Source: Desulfobacterales bacterium
GTDB taxonomy: Bacteria; Desulfobacterota; Desulfobacteria; Desulfobacterales; Desulfobacteraceae
Direction of reading: 5' to 3'
DNA length: 12,487 nt
NCBI GenBank assembly: GCA_022361535.1
Contig: JAKSAU010000313.1
Coordinates: 1-12,487, forward strand
Each line of letters opens with the position of its first letter. Within the stretch, counting starts at the first letter, position 1. The translations under genes were made by a program, and so were the position numbers. The notes under the pieces were generated by a model. That model searched no databases. It was not told where the DNA came from and saw only the letters and a program-made list of their open reading frames with translations. This document shows positions 1 through 6,618 of this stretch, in pieces.

Positions 1-1
1 A

Positions 2-586
2 TCAAAACAACGCAATCTTTTCAACGGACAGCTGTTATGCCGATACAGCCATAAACAGAGGGGAAAGAACCTGTATATTCAATGTTTTTTCTCTGAATAT
101 AAATATTTTTTTGCAAACATAAACAACCCGGAATTGGCGTTAAATTTTTCATCAGTGAGTGTAAGCGGCATCATACTTGATGAAAAGAAAAATACAATCA
201 TTGGCAAAAGAAATAATGTGACCGAATATAAAGGTTTTTATGAACTGATTCCTTCAGGAAGTATTGACGCTGACCGAGTTAGACGCGGGTCTGTAACCTT
301 CAAAGACCAAATTATCGAAGAGTTTGAGGAGGAAACAGGCCTGGATAGAAGGACAATAAAACGTATAGAACCGATATGCGTCATTTTTGATAAAACCCAT
401 ATGGTGTATGACATTTGTATGAAAATTAGTATCCGCGGCTTCCTTCACCACTTGTTAACCTCGGACAGTAACAGGGAATACAAACAGGTTCAAATCATAA
501 ATTTGGAAAATATTCATACTAAAATCAACATAGATAACATGGTGCCGACATCACAAGTTATGCTAAACAATCTTTTAAAGAAATGA
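2..586 (+). CDS. Nudix-like hydrolase, 5' end outside the window
   Basis: This is the 3' part of a gene: the frame is open without a stop from base 2 to the TGA at 584-586 (194 visible residues). A TTG at 134 could be read as a start, but the sequence before it runs on naturally (an N-P-E-L stretch just before the first Nudix beta strand), so I treat the gene as truncated by the window edge. The Nudix fold shows in the strand S-G-I-I-L-D (about residues 55-60), the loop V-T-E-Y-K-G-F-Y-E-L-I-P-S-G-S (73-87) and an EEFEEETGL helix (106-114), which matches the RE-U-x-EE-x-GU core with Arg replaced by Glu. Gly86 to Leu114 is longer than the classical 23-residue Nudix box, so there is a short insertion. 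Nudix enzymes hydrolyse nucleoside diphosphates linked to another moiety; a nucleotide-sugar substrate is only a guess from the location. The coding sequence is AT-richer than the genes to its right. Confidence 0.7.
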   Translation, partial: SKQRNLFNGQLLCRYSHKQRGKNLYIQCFFSEYKYFFANINNPELALNFSSVSVSGIILDEKKNTIIGKRNNVTEYKGFYELIPSGSIDADRVRRGSVTFKDQIIEEFEEETGLDRRTIKRIEPICVIFDKTHMVYDICMKISIRGFLHHLLTSDSNREYKQVQIINLENIHTKINIDNMVPTSQVMLNNLLKK

Positions 587-620
587 AACAACACTTGGTC
601 CCGAACAGCCATAAAAAAGT

Positions 621-657
621 AAAGCCTATGCAGGCTTCTCCCCCCCCCCCTTTTTTT
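621..657 (+). repeat. Small hairpin followed by a C11-T7 homopolymer tract
   Basis: A six-base inverted repeat, AAGCCT (622-627) and AGGCTT (632-637) with a 4-base loop, is followed by TC, then eleven C (640-650) and seven T (651-657). A run AAAAAAG at 613-619 could also pair with CTTTTTT at 650-656 around the small hairpin. It may act as a weak terminator after the Nudix gene, but the U-tract does not directly follow the stem, so this is uncertain. Long C or G tracts of this kind can slip during replication; the tract may be a mutational hotspot. Confidence 0.4.
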
Positions 658-659
658 GA

Positions 660-809
660 CTTTCGCCCCCAAAGATATTAAAGATTTATGATTTGCTGAC
701 GAATGAAACCATTATGAAGATACTTACAAATCTTTGGCCGCAACAAGAGGAATTTGGAAAACTGGTAATTCTTACGGATATGAAACCTTTCCAAATGATT
801 AGGGCTTAA
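660..809 (+). pseudogene. Possible 3' remnant of a disrupted gene (or a very short ORF)
   Basis: This frame has no stop from 660 to the TAA at 807-809, five bases before the hisH-like ATG. Its last about 45 residues look like a normal protein C-terminus, with a piece reading L-W-P-Q-Q-E-E-F-G-K-L-V-I-L-T-D-M near the end. There is no credible start: the first ATG is at 714 (31 codons left) and has no good ribosome binding site. Just upstream the frame is closed by TGA at 657-659. One extra base in the C5 run at 666-670 would join it to a frame that is open from about 586 through the C11-T7 tract. I do not recognise the family. The tight spacing to hisH suggests it was the end of an upstream operon gene that has been deleted or frameshifted. 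It could also be chance. Confidence 0.35.
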
Positions 810-814
810 AACAA

Positions 815-1435
815 ATGACAGGAAATATAGGCATACTTGAGTATGGATGCGGAAATATTCGCTCCGTAAAAAATGCCCTGATAGAAATAGGTTTAGAAAA
901 CGCAAAAATCATTCGGACAGAATCCGACCTCGAAACAATAAACAAATTGATTTTCCCGGGGGTGGGCGCCTTTGACTCAGTTTGCAAAAACCTGGAGGGA
1001 AAAGACCTGTTCAGGCCGTTGAATAAATTTATCTGTCATCCGGACAATAAGGTATTAGGGATTTGTCTTGGTATGCAGGTCTTGTGCACGGACTCACAGG
1101 AAGGAGAAAAAAAAGGGCTCGGCCTCGTGGATGCCAGCGTAAAATTCATTGGGAAACATAACGGCATAAAGGTCCCCCACATGGGCTGGAACACGGTGTC
1201 GTTTATCCGTGAAGACCCCCTTCTCGAAGGACTTGGAAATGAACAGGATTTTTATTTTGTCCACAGTTATTGCGTCATTCCCAACAACCAGAAGATTTCG
1301 TTAGGAGTAACAGATTACGGGCAGCCTTTCACATCCATTTTCAGGAATGAAAATGTCTGGGGCGTTCAGTTTCATCCTGAAAAAAGTCAGGCGCCCGGAT
1401 TAAAAATTTTGAGTAACTTCTTACGCCATGCTTAA
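815..1435 (+). CDS. hisH: HisH-like glutamine amidotransferase of a sugar-amidination system
   Basis: A class I glutamine amidotransferase of 206 residues, normal length for HisH. It releases ammonia from glutamine. Visible features are the oxyanion-strand motif F-P-G-V-G-A-F (47-53), the nucleophile elbow G-I-C-L-G-M-Q (82-88) with Cys84, the H-M-G-W-N motif (122-126), Y-F-V-H-S-Y (147-152), and the end of the triad F-H-P-E-K-S (186-191) with His187 and Glu189. All catalytic residues are present. In histidine synthesis HisH pairs with HisF, but no other his gene is here; the gene overlaps a divergent HisF by 8 bp and then an N-acetyl-sugar amidotransferase. By analogy with HisH2/HisF2/WbpG of Pseudomonas O-antigen loci, it probably supplies ammonia for making an acetamidino group on a surface sugar. 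The ribosome binding site before the ATG is weak. Confidence 0.88.
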   Translation: MTGNIGILEYGCGNIRSVKNALIEIGLENAKIIRTESDLETINKLIFPGVGAFDSVCKNLEGKDLFRPLNKFICHPDNKVLGICLGMQVLCTDSQEGEKKGLGLVDASVKFIGKHNGIKVPHMGWNTVSFIREDPLLEGLGNEQDFYFVHSYCVIPNNQKISLGVTDYGQPFTSIFRNENVWGVQFHPEKSQAPGLKILSNFLRHA

Positions 1436-2213
1436 AAAAAGAGTCATAGCAGTCATCATCATCAGGGGCACAGGCGTTGTTCAAAGCGTCAGGTTTCAGC
1501 ACACCAATGTGATTCACTATGATGCCTACCATGCGGTTGAAACGTTTAACAGGTGGGCCGTGGATGAAATAATACTTTTAAATGTATCCCGGTCACAGGA
1601 TTCCCAAAAAACTTTTTTGGAAATTCTGACCCATGTATCTTCCACCTGTTTTGTCCCCCTGGCTGCAGGTGGCTGGATCACATCTGAAGACTATGGGGCA
1701 GCATTGATTAAAAACGGGGCGGACAAACTGGTTCTTAACACTGCATTTCATAAAAACCCGGATTTAGTCAAACGACTGGTAAAACGGTTCGGGGTGCAAT
1801 GCATTGTCGGCTCCATGGATGTCAAAAGGCCACAGGATGACCAGATCGGAATTGCCATAGACCGAGGACAGCATTTTTTACCGATACCGCCGGAAAAATG
1901 GGCAGTACAGATGACGGATCTTGGGGCAGGAGAAATATTTTTTAATTCTATTGAGCATGATGGCAACAGGAAAGGGTATGATTTGGAAAACCTGAAAAAG
2001 GTATGCAACACCGTCAATGTTCCGGTCATTGCCTTTGGCGGTGTTTTCTTATGGAAGCACATGGCCCAGGGTTTAGACGCCGGAGCAGATGCAGTTGCTG
2101 CCGCCAATATATTCCATTATAAAGAGCTTGCGACTAAGAAGGCAAAACGGTTTCTTGCCGACAAAGGATATGCCATACGAAATCAAGGACAGGTGAGTTA
2201 TGAAGTATTGTAA
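1428..2213 (+). CDS. hisF: HisF-like (beta/alpha)8 partner protein, catalytic Asp11 lost
   Basis: A 261-residue HisF-family barrel. Recognisable parts are the N-terminus M-L-K-K-R-V-I, the phosphate-binding A-A-G-G-W (79-83), G-S-M-D-V-K (128-133), D-L-G-A-G-E-I (164-170), the E-H-D-G-N-R-K-G-Y-D loop (176-185), A-F-G-G-V (202-206) and A-A-A-N-I-F-H (224-230). Canonical HisF cyclase uses two aspartates. The second is kept (Asp131 in S-M-D), but the position of the first, in the usual C-L-D-V motif, is isoleucine here (I-I-I-R, 10-13). HisF2-type proteins of surface-sugar loci are also altered at this position. I infer that it does not run the normal imidazole-glycerol-phosphate cyclase reaction and serves with the HisH-like protein to deliver ammonia to the sugar amidotransferase. 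It overlaps the genes on both sides (8 bp and 14 bp), which suggests translational coupling. Confidence 0.85.
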   Translation: MLKKRVIAVIIIRGTGVVQSVRFQHTNVIHYDAYHAVETFNRWAVDEIILLNVSRSQDSQKTFLEILTHVSSTCFVPLAAGGWITSEDYGAALIKNGADKLVLNTAFHKNPDLVKRLVKRFGVQCIVGSMDVKRPQDDQIGIAIDRGQHFLPIPPEKWAVQMTDLGAGEIFFNSIEHDGNRKGYDLENLKKVCNTVNVPVIAFGGVFLWKHMAQGLDAGADAVAAANIFHYKELATKKAKRFLADKGYAIRNQGQVSYEVL

Positions 2214-3504
2214 AAGATGTATGTACCCGGAAAACGCAAAACCAACGATCATTTTTGATGACGAAGGGGTCTGCTCCGGTTGCCGGTACCACGAAAGCCG
2301 TAAAAAACTTGAAATCGACTGGGAAGAACGTGAAGAAATATTCCAGGAAATTGTGGATGAAGCCAAACAGATGGCAAGGGAACGGGGTAATTCCCATGAC
2401 TGCATTATACCGGTAAGTGGAGGGAAAGACTCCCATTATCAAGTCTGGCTGCTCAAAGAAAAATATAAGATGAATCCCCTTTTGGTAACCTATAATCATG
2501 GATTTAACTCCCCCGCCGGCAACCGGAATCTTTATAATCTCATAGATAAATCCGGTTGTGATTTTATCCGGTATACAGCCGGCAAGGATTCTGTAAGGAA
2601 AATTTCCAGATACATGCTCGAAACAGTTGGAGACCTTACCTGGCATTACCATGCCGGTATTCAGACTGTTCCCTTCCAGGTGGCTGTTGAAAAGAACATT
2701 CCGCTGATCGTCTGGGGAGAGCACGGGTTTGCAGAATTGACCGGAATTGTCTCCCTTGAAGACTTTGTTGAGCATACCCGATGGAAACGAAAAGAGCACG
2801 ATATGAGAGGTGTTGAGCCCGAGGATCTGATCGGCAAAGGAGGAATCACGGAACAAGACATTGCCCCCTATATTAACCCGTCCGACAATGACCTGGAACG
2901 TGTGGAGGTCCGCGGCATTTACCTGAGCAATTTTTTTTACTGGAATGCCAAGAAACAGACCAGGCAGATCATGAAAACCTGGGACTTTTCACCCATCACG
3001 TACAAAAGGGAAAGGACTTTCAATCTCCATGGCAAAATAGAAGACCATGCCAATGATGTACATGATTACCTTAAGTATCTGAAATTCGGATATGGACGGG
3101 CAACAGATGATGCGTCAATGGAAATACGCCACGGCCGGATGACCCGGGAACAGGGAAAAGAACTTGTCAAAGAATACGATGCAACAGAACCGTCAACCCT
3201 TGAATACTATTGCGATTTTATGGGCATCACAAAAAAAGAGTTTTATGACCTTGTAGACCCCATGCGGGATCCCCAAATTTGGAACAAAGACAGCCTGGGC
3301 AATTGGCAAGTTAAAGATGCGGTCTGGCTCCAGGATGAAACAGATGATCCTTTGGTTGAAAAGGCCAGGACACAGCTTACACAAGAAGCAGAACGAACAT
3401 TTTCAAAGGAAAACCAGGCCATGTATTATAATCCAAACCAGCAGCCTAAAAAAAAGGGGGAAACAACTGTGGACGTATTCCCCAAAGAATTTGAGTGGGT
3501 ATAA
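2200..3504 (+). CDS. N-acetyl sugar amidotransferase (WbpG/PseA/LegX family)
   Basis: A 434-residue protein of the ATP-dependent amidotransferase family that converts an N-acetyl group of a nucleotide sugar or nonulosonic acid precursor to an N-acetamidino group. The N-terminus carries a putative zinc knuckle with Cys4, Cys7, Cys25 and Cys28. A PP-loop ATP-pyrophosphatase motif S-G-G-K-D-S lies at 73-78. It starts with ATG 14 bp inside the hisF-like gene, preceded by AGGTGA. Family members I know of are mostly somewhat shorter (roughly 340-390 residues); the extra length here is at the C-terminus, a charged tail after about residue 390. Together with the two genes before it, it forms the trio known from Pseudomonas O-antigen (WbpG, HisH2, HisF2) and from pseudaminic/legionaminic acid pathways. 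Which sugar is modified cannot be read from the sequence; the pseB gene nearby favours a pseudaminic-type acid. Confidence 0.88.
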   Translation: MKYCKRCMYPENAKPTIIFDDEGVCSGCRYHESRKKLEIDWEEREEIFQEIVDEAKQMARERGNSHDCIIPVSGGKDSHYQVWLLKEKYKMNPLLVTYNHGFNSPAGNRNLYNLIDKSGCDFIRYTAGKDSVRKISRYMLETVGDLTWHYHAGIQTVPFQVAVEKNIPLIVWGEHGFAELTGIVSLEDFVEHTRWKRKEHDMRGVEPEDLIGKGGITEQDIAPYINPSDNDLERVEVRGIYLSNFFYWNAKKQTRQIMKTWDFSPITYKRERTFNLHGKIEDHANDVHDYLKYLKFGYGRATDDASMEIRHGRMTREQGKELVKEYDATEPSTLEYYCDFMGITKKEFYDLVDPMRDPQIWNKDSLGNWQVKDAVWLQDETDDPLVEKARTQLTQEAERTFSKENQAMYYNPNQQPKKKGETTVDVFPKEFEWV

Positions 3505-3508
3505 AATC

Positions 3509-4123
3509 ATGTATGAAACAGAACAGGAAAATTTTTGGGCAGGTCAGTTCGGCAATGACTATATTGACCGCAACCAGGGTCCTGCCCTGCTTGCCGCCAA
3601 GACAGGGAATTTCGCCAAAATTCTGTCTCTAACAAGAGGGGTGGCATCGGTTATCGAGATGGGCTGCAATATTGGGTTGAACCTTAAGGCCATCCAAAAA
3701 CTACTGCCGAATGCAGCGCTATACGGGGTCGAAATCAATGAAACAGCGGCAGACACTGCCCGTAAAATAAAAGGTGCAACCATCTTTTGTGATTCGTTTA
3801 CAGAATATGCTGCCCCAATCAATGCAGATTTAAGTTTTACAGCAGGCGTACTGATCCATATTGCTCCAGAAAAACTGGAAAAAGCATACAAAGCCCTTTA
3901 CGACTACTCATCAAAATATATTTTGATATATGAATATTACAATCCCGTCCCCGTCCATGTCACCTATAGAGGACATGAGAATAAGTTATACAAAAGGGAT
4001 TTTGCAGGCGAGATGATGGAATTGTACCCTGATTTGGAACTTTTAAATTACGGCTTTGTCTACAGGCGGGACCCCAACTATCCAGACGACGACCTAAACT
4101 GGTTTCTTATGGTAAAAAAGTGA
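3509..4123 (+). CDS. Pseudaminic acid biosynthesis-associated methylase
   Basis: A 204-residue SAM-dependent class I methyltransferase. The frame is open further upstream (to 3317), but that would overlap the previous gene by almost 190 bp. The ATG at 3509, four bases after the previous stop, gives the start M-Y-E-T-E-Q-E-N-F-W-A-G-Q-F-G typical of this family. Motif I is V-I-E-M-G-C-N-I-G-L-N-L (48-59), the acidic residue closing the second strand is in G-V-E-I-N-E (73-78), and A-G-V-L-I-H-I (112-118) is the post-motif strand. Length and the N-terminal W-A-G-x-F-G-x-x-Y-x-x-R-N signature fit the family annotated as pseudaminic acid biosynthesis-associated methylase, found with nonulosonic acid genes. 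It probably methylates the sugar, on O or N. It is the last gene of the cluster; its stop codon lies in the terminator stem shared with convergent pseB. Confidence 0.85.
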   Translation: MYETEQENFWAGQFGNDYIDRNQGPALLAAKTGNFAKILSLTRGVASVIEMGCNIGLNLKAIQKLLPNAALYGVEINETAADTARKIKGATIFCDSFTEYAAPINADLSFTAGVLIHIAPEKLEKAYKALYDYSSKYILIYEYYNPVPVHVTYRGHENKLYKRDFAGEMMELYPDLELLNYGFVYRRDPNYPDDDLNWFLMVKK

Positions 4124-4158
4124 TAAGGCTGCCCTAAACGCATAACCGGGCATCACTT
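4114..4158 (-). terminator. Stem-loop terminator for pseB at a convergent junction
   Basis: AAGTGAT (4118-4124) pairs with ATCACTT (4152-4158), and GCCC (4131-4134) with GGGC (4148-4151), leaving an asymmetric six-base bulge and a 13-base loop. Read on the minus strand, the stem is followed directly by a run of U (complement of A at 4114-4119), a normal intrinsic terminator for pseB. On the plus strand there is no U-run after the stem, so termination of the methylase transcript here is less certain. The TGA of the methylase (4121-4123) and the TGA of pseB (4153-4155) both lie inside the outer stem. Confidence 0.65.
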
Positions 4159-5145
4159 CTGAAATGTTCCTATAATTTTTCGCATTTCCTCAACACCCAG
4201 ACGCCACGGGTTGGTGCCGGAACTGTATTCAAAACCGTCCGGTACCTTTCTGACATCCTTTCCCCCCCAATCCGTGCCCCTATCAAAGAAACTGAGGTCT
4301 GGCTGAATAATGTAGTAGTCATCGAATTCAACAACCATTCTCGACTCATCTTCGGGGATCATTATTTCGTGTAGTTTTTCACCGGGCCTGACACCGATGG
4401 TCTTCTGCTTACAATCTGGACAGATTGCCTTGGCCAGATCCACAATATTCATACTGGGCAGCTTTGGCACAAATAGCTCGCCACCTACCATCTCGTCCAG
4501 GCAGTTAAACACAAAATTAACCGCCTGTTCCAATGTTATCCAGAACCTTGTCATCCTGGGATCGGTGATGGGCAAAATCCCGGTGTCTTTTCTTGAAAGA
4601 AAAAAGGGGATCACGCTTCCCCGGCTGCCGATCACATTGCCATACCTGACAACACTGAATATTGTTTTAACTTTTCTGCCCGTGTAAGAATTGCCTGCAA
4701 TAAAGATTTTATCAGAGCATAACTTTGTTGCCCCGTAAAGATTTACAGGGTTAGCCGCTTTATCCGTACTCAATGCAATCACTTTCTGAACGTTTTGATC
4801 AATGGCCGCATCAATCACATTCTGGGCACCTATGATATTGGTTTTCACCGCTTCAAAAGGATTATATTCCGAAGCAGGCACCTGTTTCATTGCTGCGGCG
4901 TGAACCACAATGTCGACTCCGGAAAAAGCTCTGTACAAACGCTCCTTATCCCTGACATCTCCAATAAAATACCGCAAAGGCCCGAACTTGCTATCAGAAA
5001 ACGCCTGCTGCATTTCGAATTGTTTTAATTCATCCCTGCTGAAAATAATTACTTTACGCGGCTGATACCGGTCTAATATCATCTGGACACATTGCTTACC
5101 AAAGGAACCGGTCCCTCCGGTAATCAGAATCACCTTGTCATCCAT
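4153..5145 (-). CDS. pseB: UDP-N-acetylglucosamine 4,6-dehydratase (inverting), PseB
   Basis: A 330-residue short-chain dehydrogenase/reductase of the FlaA1/PseB family. It converts UDP-GlcNAc to UDP-2-acetamido-2,6-dideoxy-beta-L-arabino-hexos-4-ulose, the first step of CMP-pseudaminic acid synthesis, in the cytoplasm. Visible features are the NADP-binding glycine motif I-T-G-G-T-G-S-F-G-K (8-17), F-S-R-D-E (35-39), the family motif M-K-Q-V-P-A-S-E-Y-N-P-F-E (86-98), the catalytic S-T-D-K (126-129) with Asp128 and Lys129, and Y-G-A-T-K (137-141) with Tyr137 and Lys141. Length is that of the family. The ATG is set by a strong GGAGGT six bases upstream. It is the only minus-strand gene in the window and has its own intergenic promoter region. 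PseC, PseH, PseG, PseI and PseF are not in the window. Confidence 0.95.
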   Translation of the reverse strand: MDDKVILITGGTGSFGKQCVQMILDRYQPRKVIIFSRDELKQFEMQQAFSDSKFGPLRYFIGDVRDKERLYRAFSGVDIVVHAAAMKQVPASEYNPFEAVKTNIIGAQNVIDAAIDQNVQKVIALSTDKAANPVNLYGATKLCSDKIFIAGNSYTGRKVKTIFSVVRYGNVIGSRGSVIPFFLSRKDTGILPITDPRMTRFWITLEQAVNFVFNCLDEMVGGELFVPKLPSMNIVDLAKAICPDCKQKTIGVRPGEKLHEIMIPEDESRMVVEFDDYYIIQPDLSFFDRGTDWGGKDVRKVPDGFEYSSGTNPWRLGVEEMRKIIGTFQK

Positions 5146-5151
5146 TACAGT

Positions 5152-5157
5152 ACCTCC
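5152..5157 (-). promoter_or_regulatory. Strong Shine-Dalgarno of pseB
   Basis: The complement reads GGAGGT six bases before the ATG at 5145-5143. It is the best ribosome binding site among the sugar genes and fixes the pseB start. Confidence 0.85.
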
Positions 5158-5206
5158 TATATCTGGCAGCGTTCAATTTCGCTTACAGGGAATCTATTAC
5201 AGCGTT

Positions 5207-5236
5207 ATTCTGCAATTTATAATCACTGTCTGTCAA
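5207..5236 (-). promoter_or_regulatory. Weak candidate sigma-70 promoter for pseB in the divergent intergenic region
   Basis: The 267 bp between pseB and the plus-strand gene at 5413 are AT-rich and hold no gene I can support. On the minus strand a perfect TTGACA (5236-5231) is followed after 18 bp by CAGAAT (5212-5207), a four-of-six match to TATAAT, about 60 bp before the pseB ATG. No equally good promoter was found for the plus-strand gene. The call rests on box matches alone. Confidence 0.25.
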
Positions 5237-5412
5237 TTTATTTATATTTCCTGTCTCTGATGCAATTTCATGCAGATAGGCACCCTGGCCTTATCCACCA
5301 AACGGAACTATATTTTGATATTTAGTTTAAGTCCTTGAACACAAGAACCAAACTATGGCAGAATGTTGCGTCATATGGCAGTTTCACTTAACCGCATGGA
5401 ATCGATAAGAAA

Positions 5413-6618
5413 ATGGGACAAACAAAAAAACCGATAGTCTATTGGGTGCTTCAAGATAACCAGGTAACCCCTAATATGATTGATTTTCTTGAACTCATCA
5501 AATTGCGAGTCAAAGAACTCATCAAATTAAAATTTATCATTCCGGACATGGCAAAACAGACCCTGGAATTAGCAGCAAAATTAAATCCGACGACATTTAA
5601 AAACAGTTCCAAATCAAAAAAGAGTACATATGAGGGATTTTGCAGAAAAAGAGACCAGTTAGGCAATAATGATTTCTCAGACGGTTTGAAATTCTGGCAG
5701 ACGCTTCTTCTTGATGATCTTGGCAGCGGTAATCTTTACCAGGCATTCATACATGCACCAAGTGAACAAAATGTTGCCGGTATTGTTTTGCAAATACCTA
5801 CGCCATTAGGGTCAGGGGAAGCTGAAGAAAGAATTTTCTATGCCTGGGTCCACCTCGCTAAAATGAACAAAGTACCTATTATCGGTTATGAGTTGCTTCC
5901 TTTGGCAACCCGATGGAGCCTTGCACCGTCTATTATGGACGCTGTTATCACCACCCGTAAGGAAAGCCAGGAGTATCTCATTGGGCCACAAGCAAATCTG
6001 ACACAAAAGATATGGCGGATTCCCAGGTATGAAGCAAAATTTTTCTCACCAGTCACTCACCCATTATTTAGGAACGGGATGGGACTCAGATATCAACATC
6101 ATAACATTCCGGCAGAAAAGACGATTGTCTATCTCCCACATAATGTTGCCATGTCCTATGAGTATAAAAATTTAATACGCCACCTTCTACCGTTTGCAGA
6201 TCAGTTACATCTCATGTTTTCATATGGCAAGGACCAGATTAGAGGATCCCACAACCATCAGCAAACAATTGAAACCATATCCAGAAACGAGTTACCTCAG
6301 TTTACATACTCCTTCCACGATGTAAACCGGCCAGTGGAAATAATTATGGCTGATGCTGTAATTGCATGTTCAGATTGTTACTGCGCAGAGATATCTTCTG
6401 TTGTAGGGGTTCCCACCATTATATATGATCCAATGATGCCGCCCAAAACAGAAGGTTACAAGACATGGACAAATGATGCACACGTCTTAAAAAACTGCGT
6501 AAAAGACATCATTGACACACATATGAATGAAACAGAGCTTTCCCTTATACTACTTGACATTGCCAAACGTAACCTGTCATCCGGGCCCCATTCTACTAAA
6601 GGAGTTGCTAATGGATAA
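5413..6618 (+). CDS. Glycosyltransferase-like protein, GT-B-type C-terminal half (putative)
   Basis: A 401-residue soluble protein with no signal peptide or membrane segment. I do not recognise a named family. The C-terminal half looks like the nucleotide-sugar-binding half of a GT-B glycosyltransferase: a strand T-I-V-Y-L-P-H-N (237-244), then M-F-S-Y-G-K (268-273), then A-D-A-V-I-A-C-S-D-C-Y (313-323) followed by E-I-S-S-V-V-G-V-P-T-I-I-Y-D-P (326-340). The last element corresponds to the usual S-x-x-x-E-x-x-x-x-G-x-P loop. The N-terminal part contains a low-complexity Lys/Ser stretch (62-72). The ATG has only a poor ribosome binding site. It overlaps the next gene by 8 bp, so the two are probably co-translated and work together. 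Lying upstream of flagellin and beside nonulosonic acid genes, it may take part in glycosylating flagellin; this is inference. An epimerase-like role cannot be excluded. Confidence 0.5.
   Translation: MGQTKKPIVYWVLQDNQVTPNMIDFLELIKLRVKELIKLKFIIPDMAKQTLELAAKLNPTTFKNSSKSKKSTYEGFCRKRDQLGNNDFSDGLKFWQTLLLDDLGSGNLYQAFIHAPSEQNVAGIVLQIPTPLGSGEAEERIFYAWVHLAKMNKVPIIGYELLPLATRWSLAPSIMDAVITTRKESQEYLIGPQANLTQKIWRIPRYEAKFFSPVTHPLFRNGMGLRYQHHNIPAEKTIVYLPHNVAMSYEYKNLIRHLLPFADQLHLMFSYGKDQIRGSHNHQQTIETISRNELPQFTYSFHDVNRPVEIIMADAVIACSDCYCAEISSVVGVPTIIYDPMMPPKTEGYKTWTNDAHVLKNCVKDIIDTHMNETELSLILLDIAKRNLSSGPHSTKGVANG
6598..6604 (+). promoter_or_regulatory. Shine-Dalgarno that fixes the start of the 695-aa gene
   Basis: AAAGGAG lies six bases before ATG 6611. 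It supports that start over the earlier in-frame start at 6527, which would overlap the previous gene by 92 bp and has no visible ribosome binding site. Confidence 0.7.

Noticed and set aside
2134..2856. 240-codon reverse-strand open frame under the amidotransferase
   Set aside because: It is a shadow of a well-recognised plus-strand gene with intact motifs; it has no family features and no ribosome binding site context.
3317..3508. Longer N-terminus for the methylase
   Set aside because: It would overlap the amidotransferase gene by almost 190 bp, and the family N-terminus starts at ATG 3509.
5356..5369. Sigma-54-like box TGGCA...TTGC upstream of the 401-aa gene
   Set aside because: The distance between the GG and GC elements is one base too short, and this spacing is strict for sigma-54.
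5385..5412. CGATAA just before ATG 5413 as a sigma-28 -10 element
   Set aside because: No TAAA at the right distance, and the box ends only a few bases before the start codon.
6527..6610. Longer N-terminus for the 695-aa glycosyltransferase
   Set aside because: No ribosome binding site; ATG 6611 has AAAGGAG at proper spacing and gives a usual 8-bp overlap.
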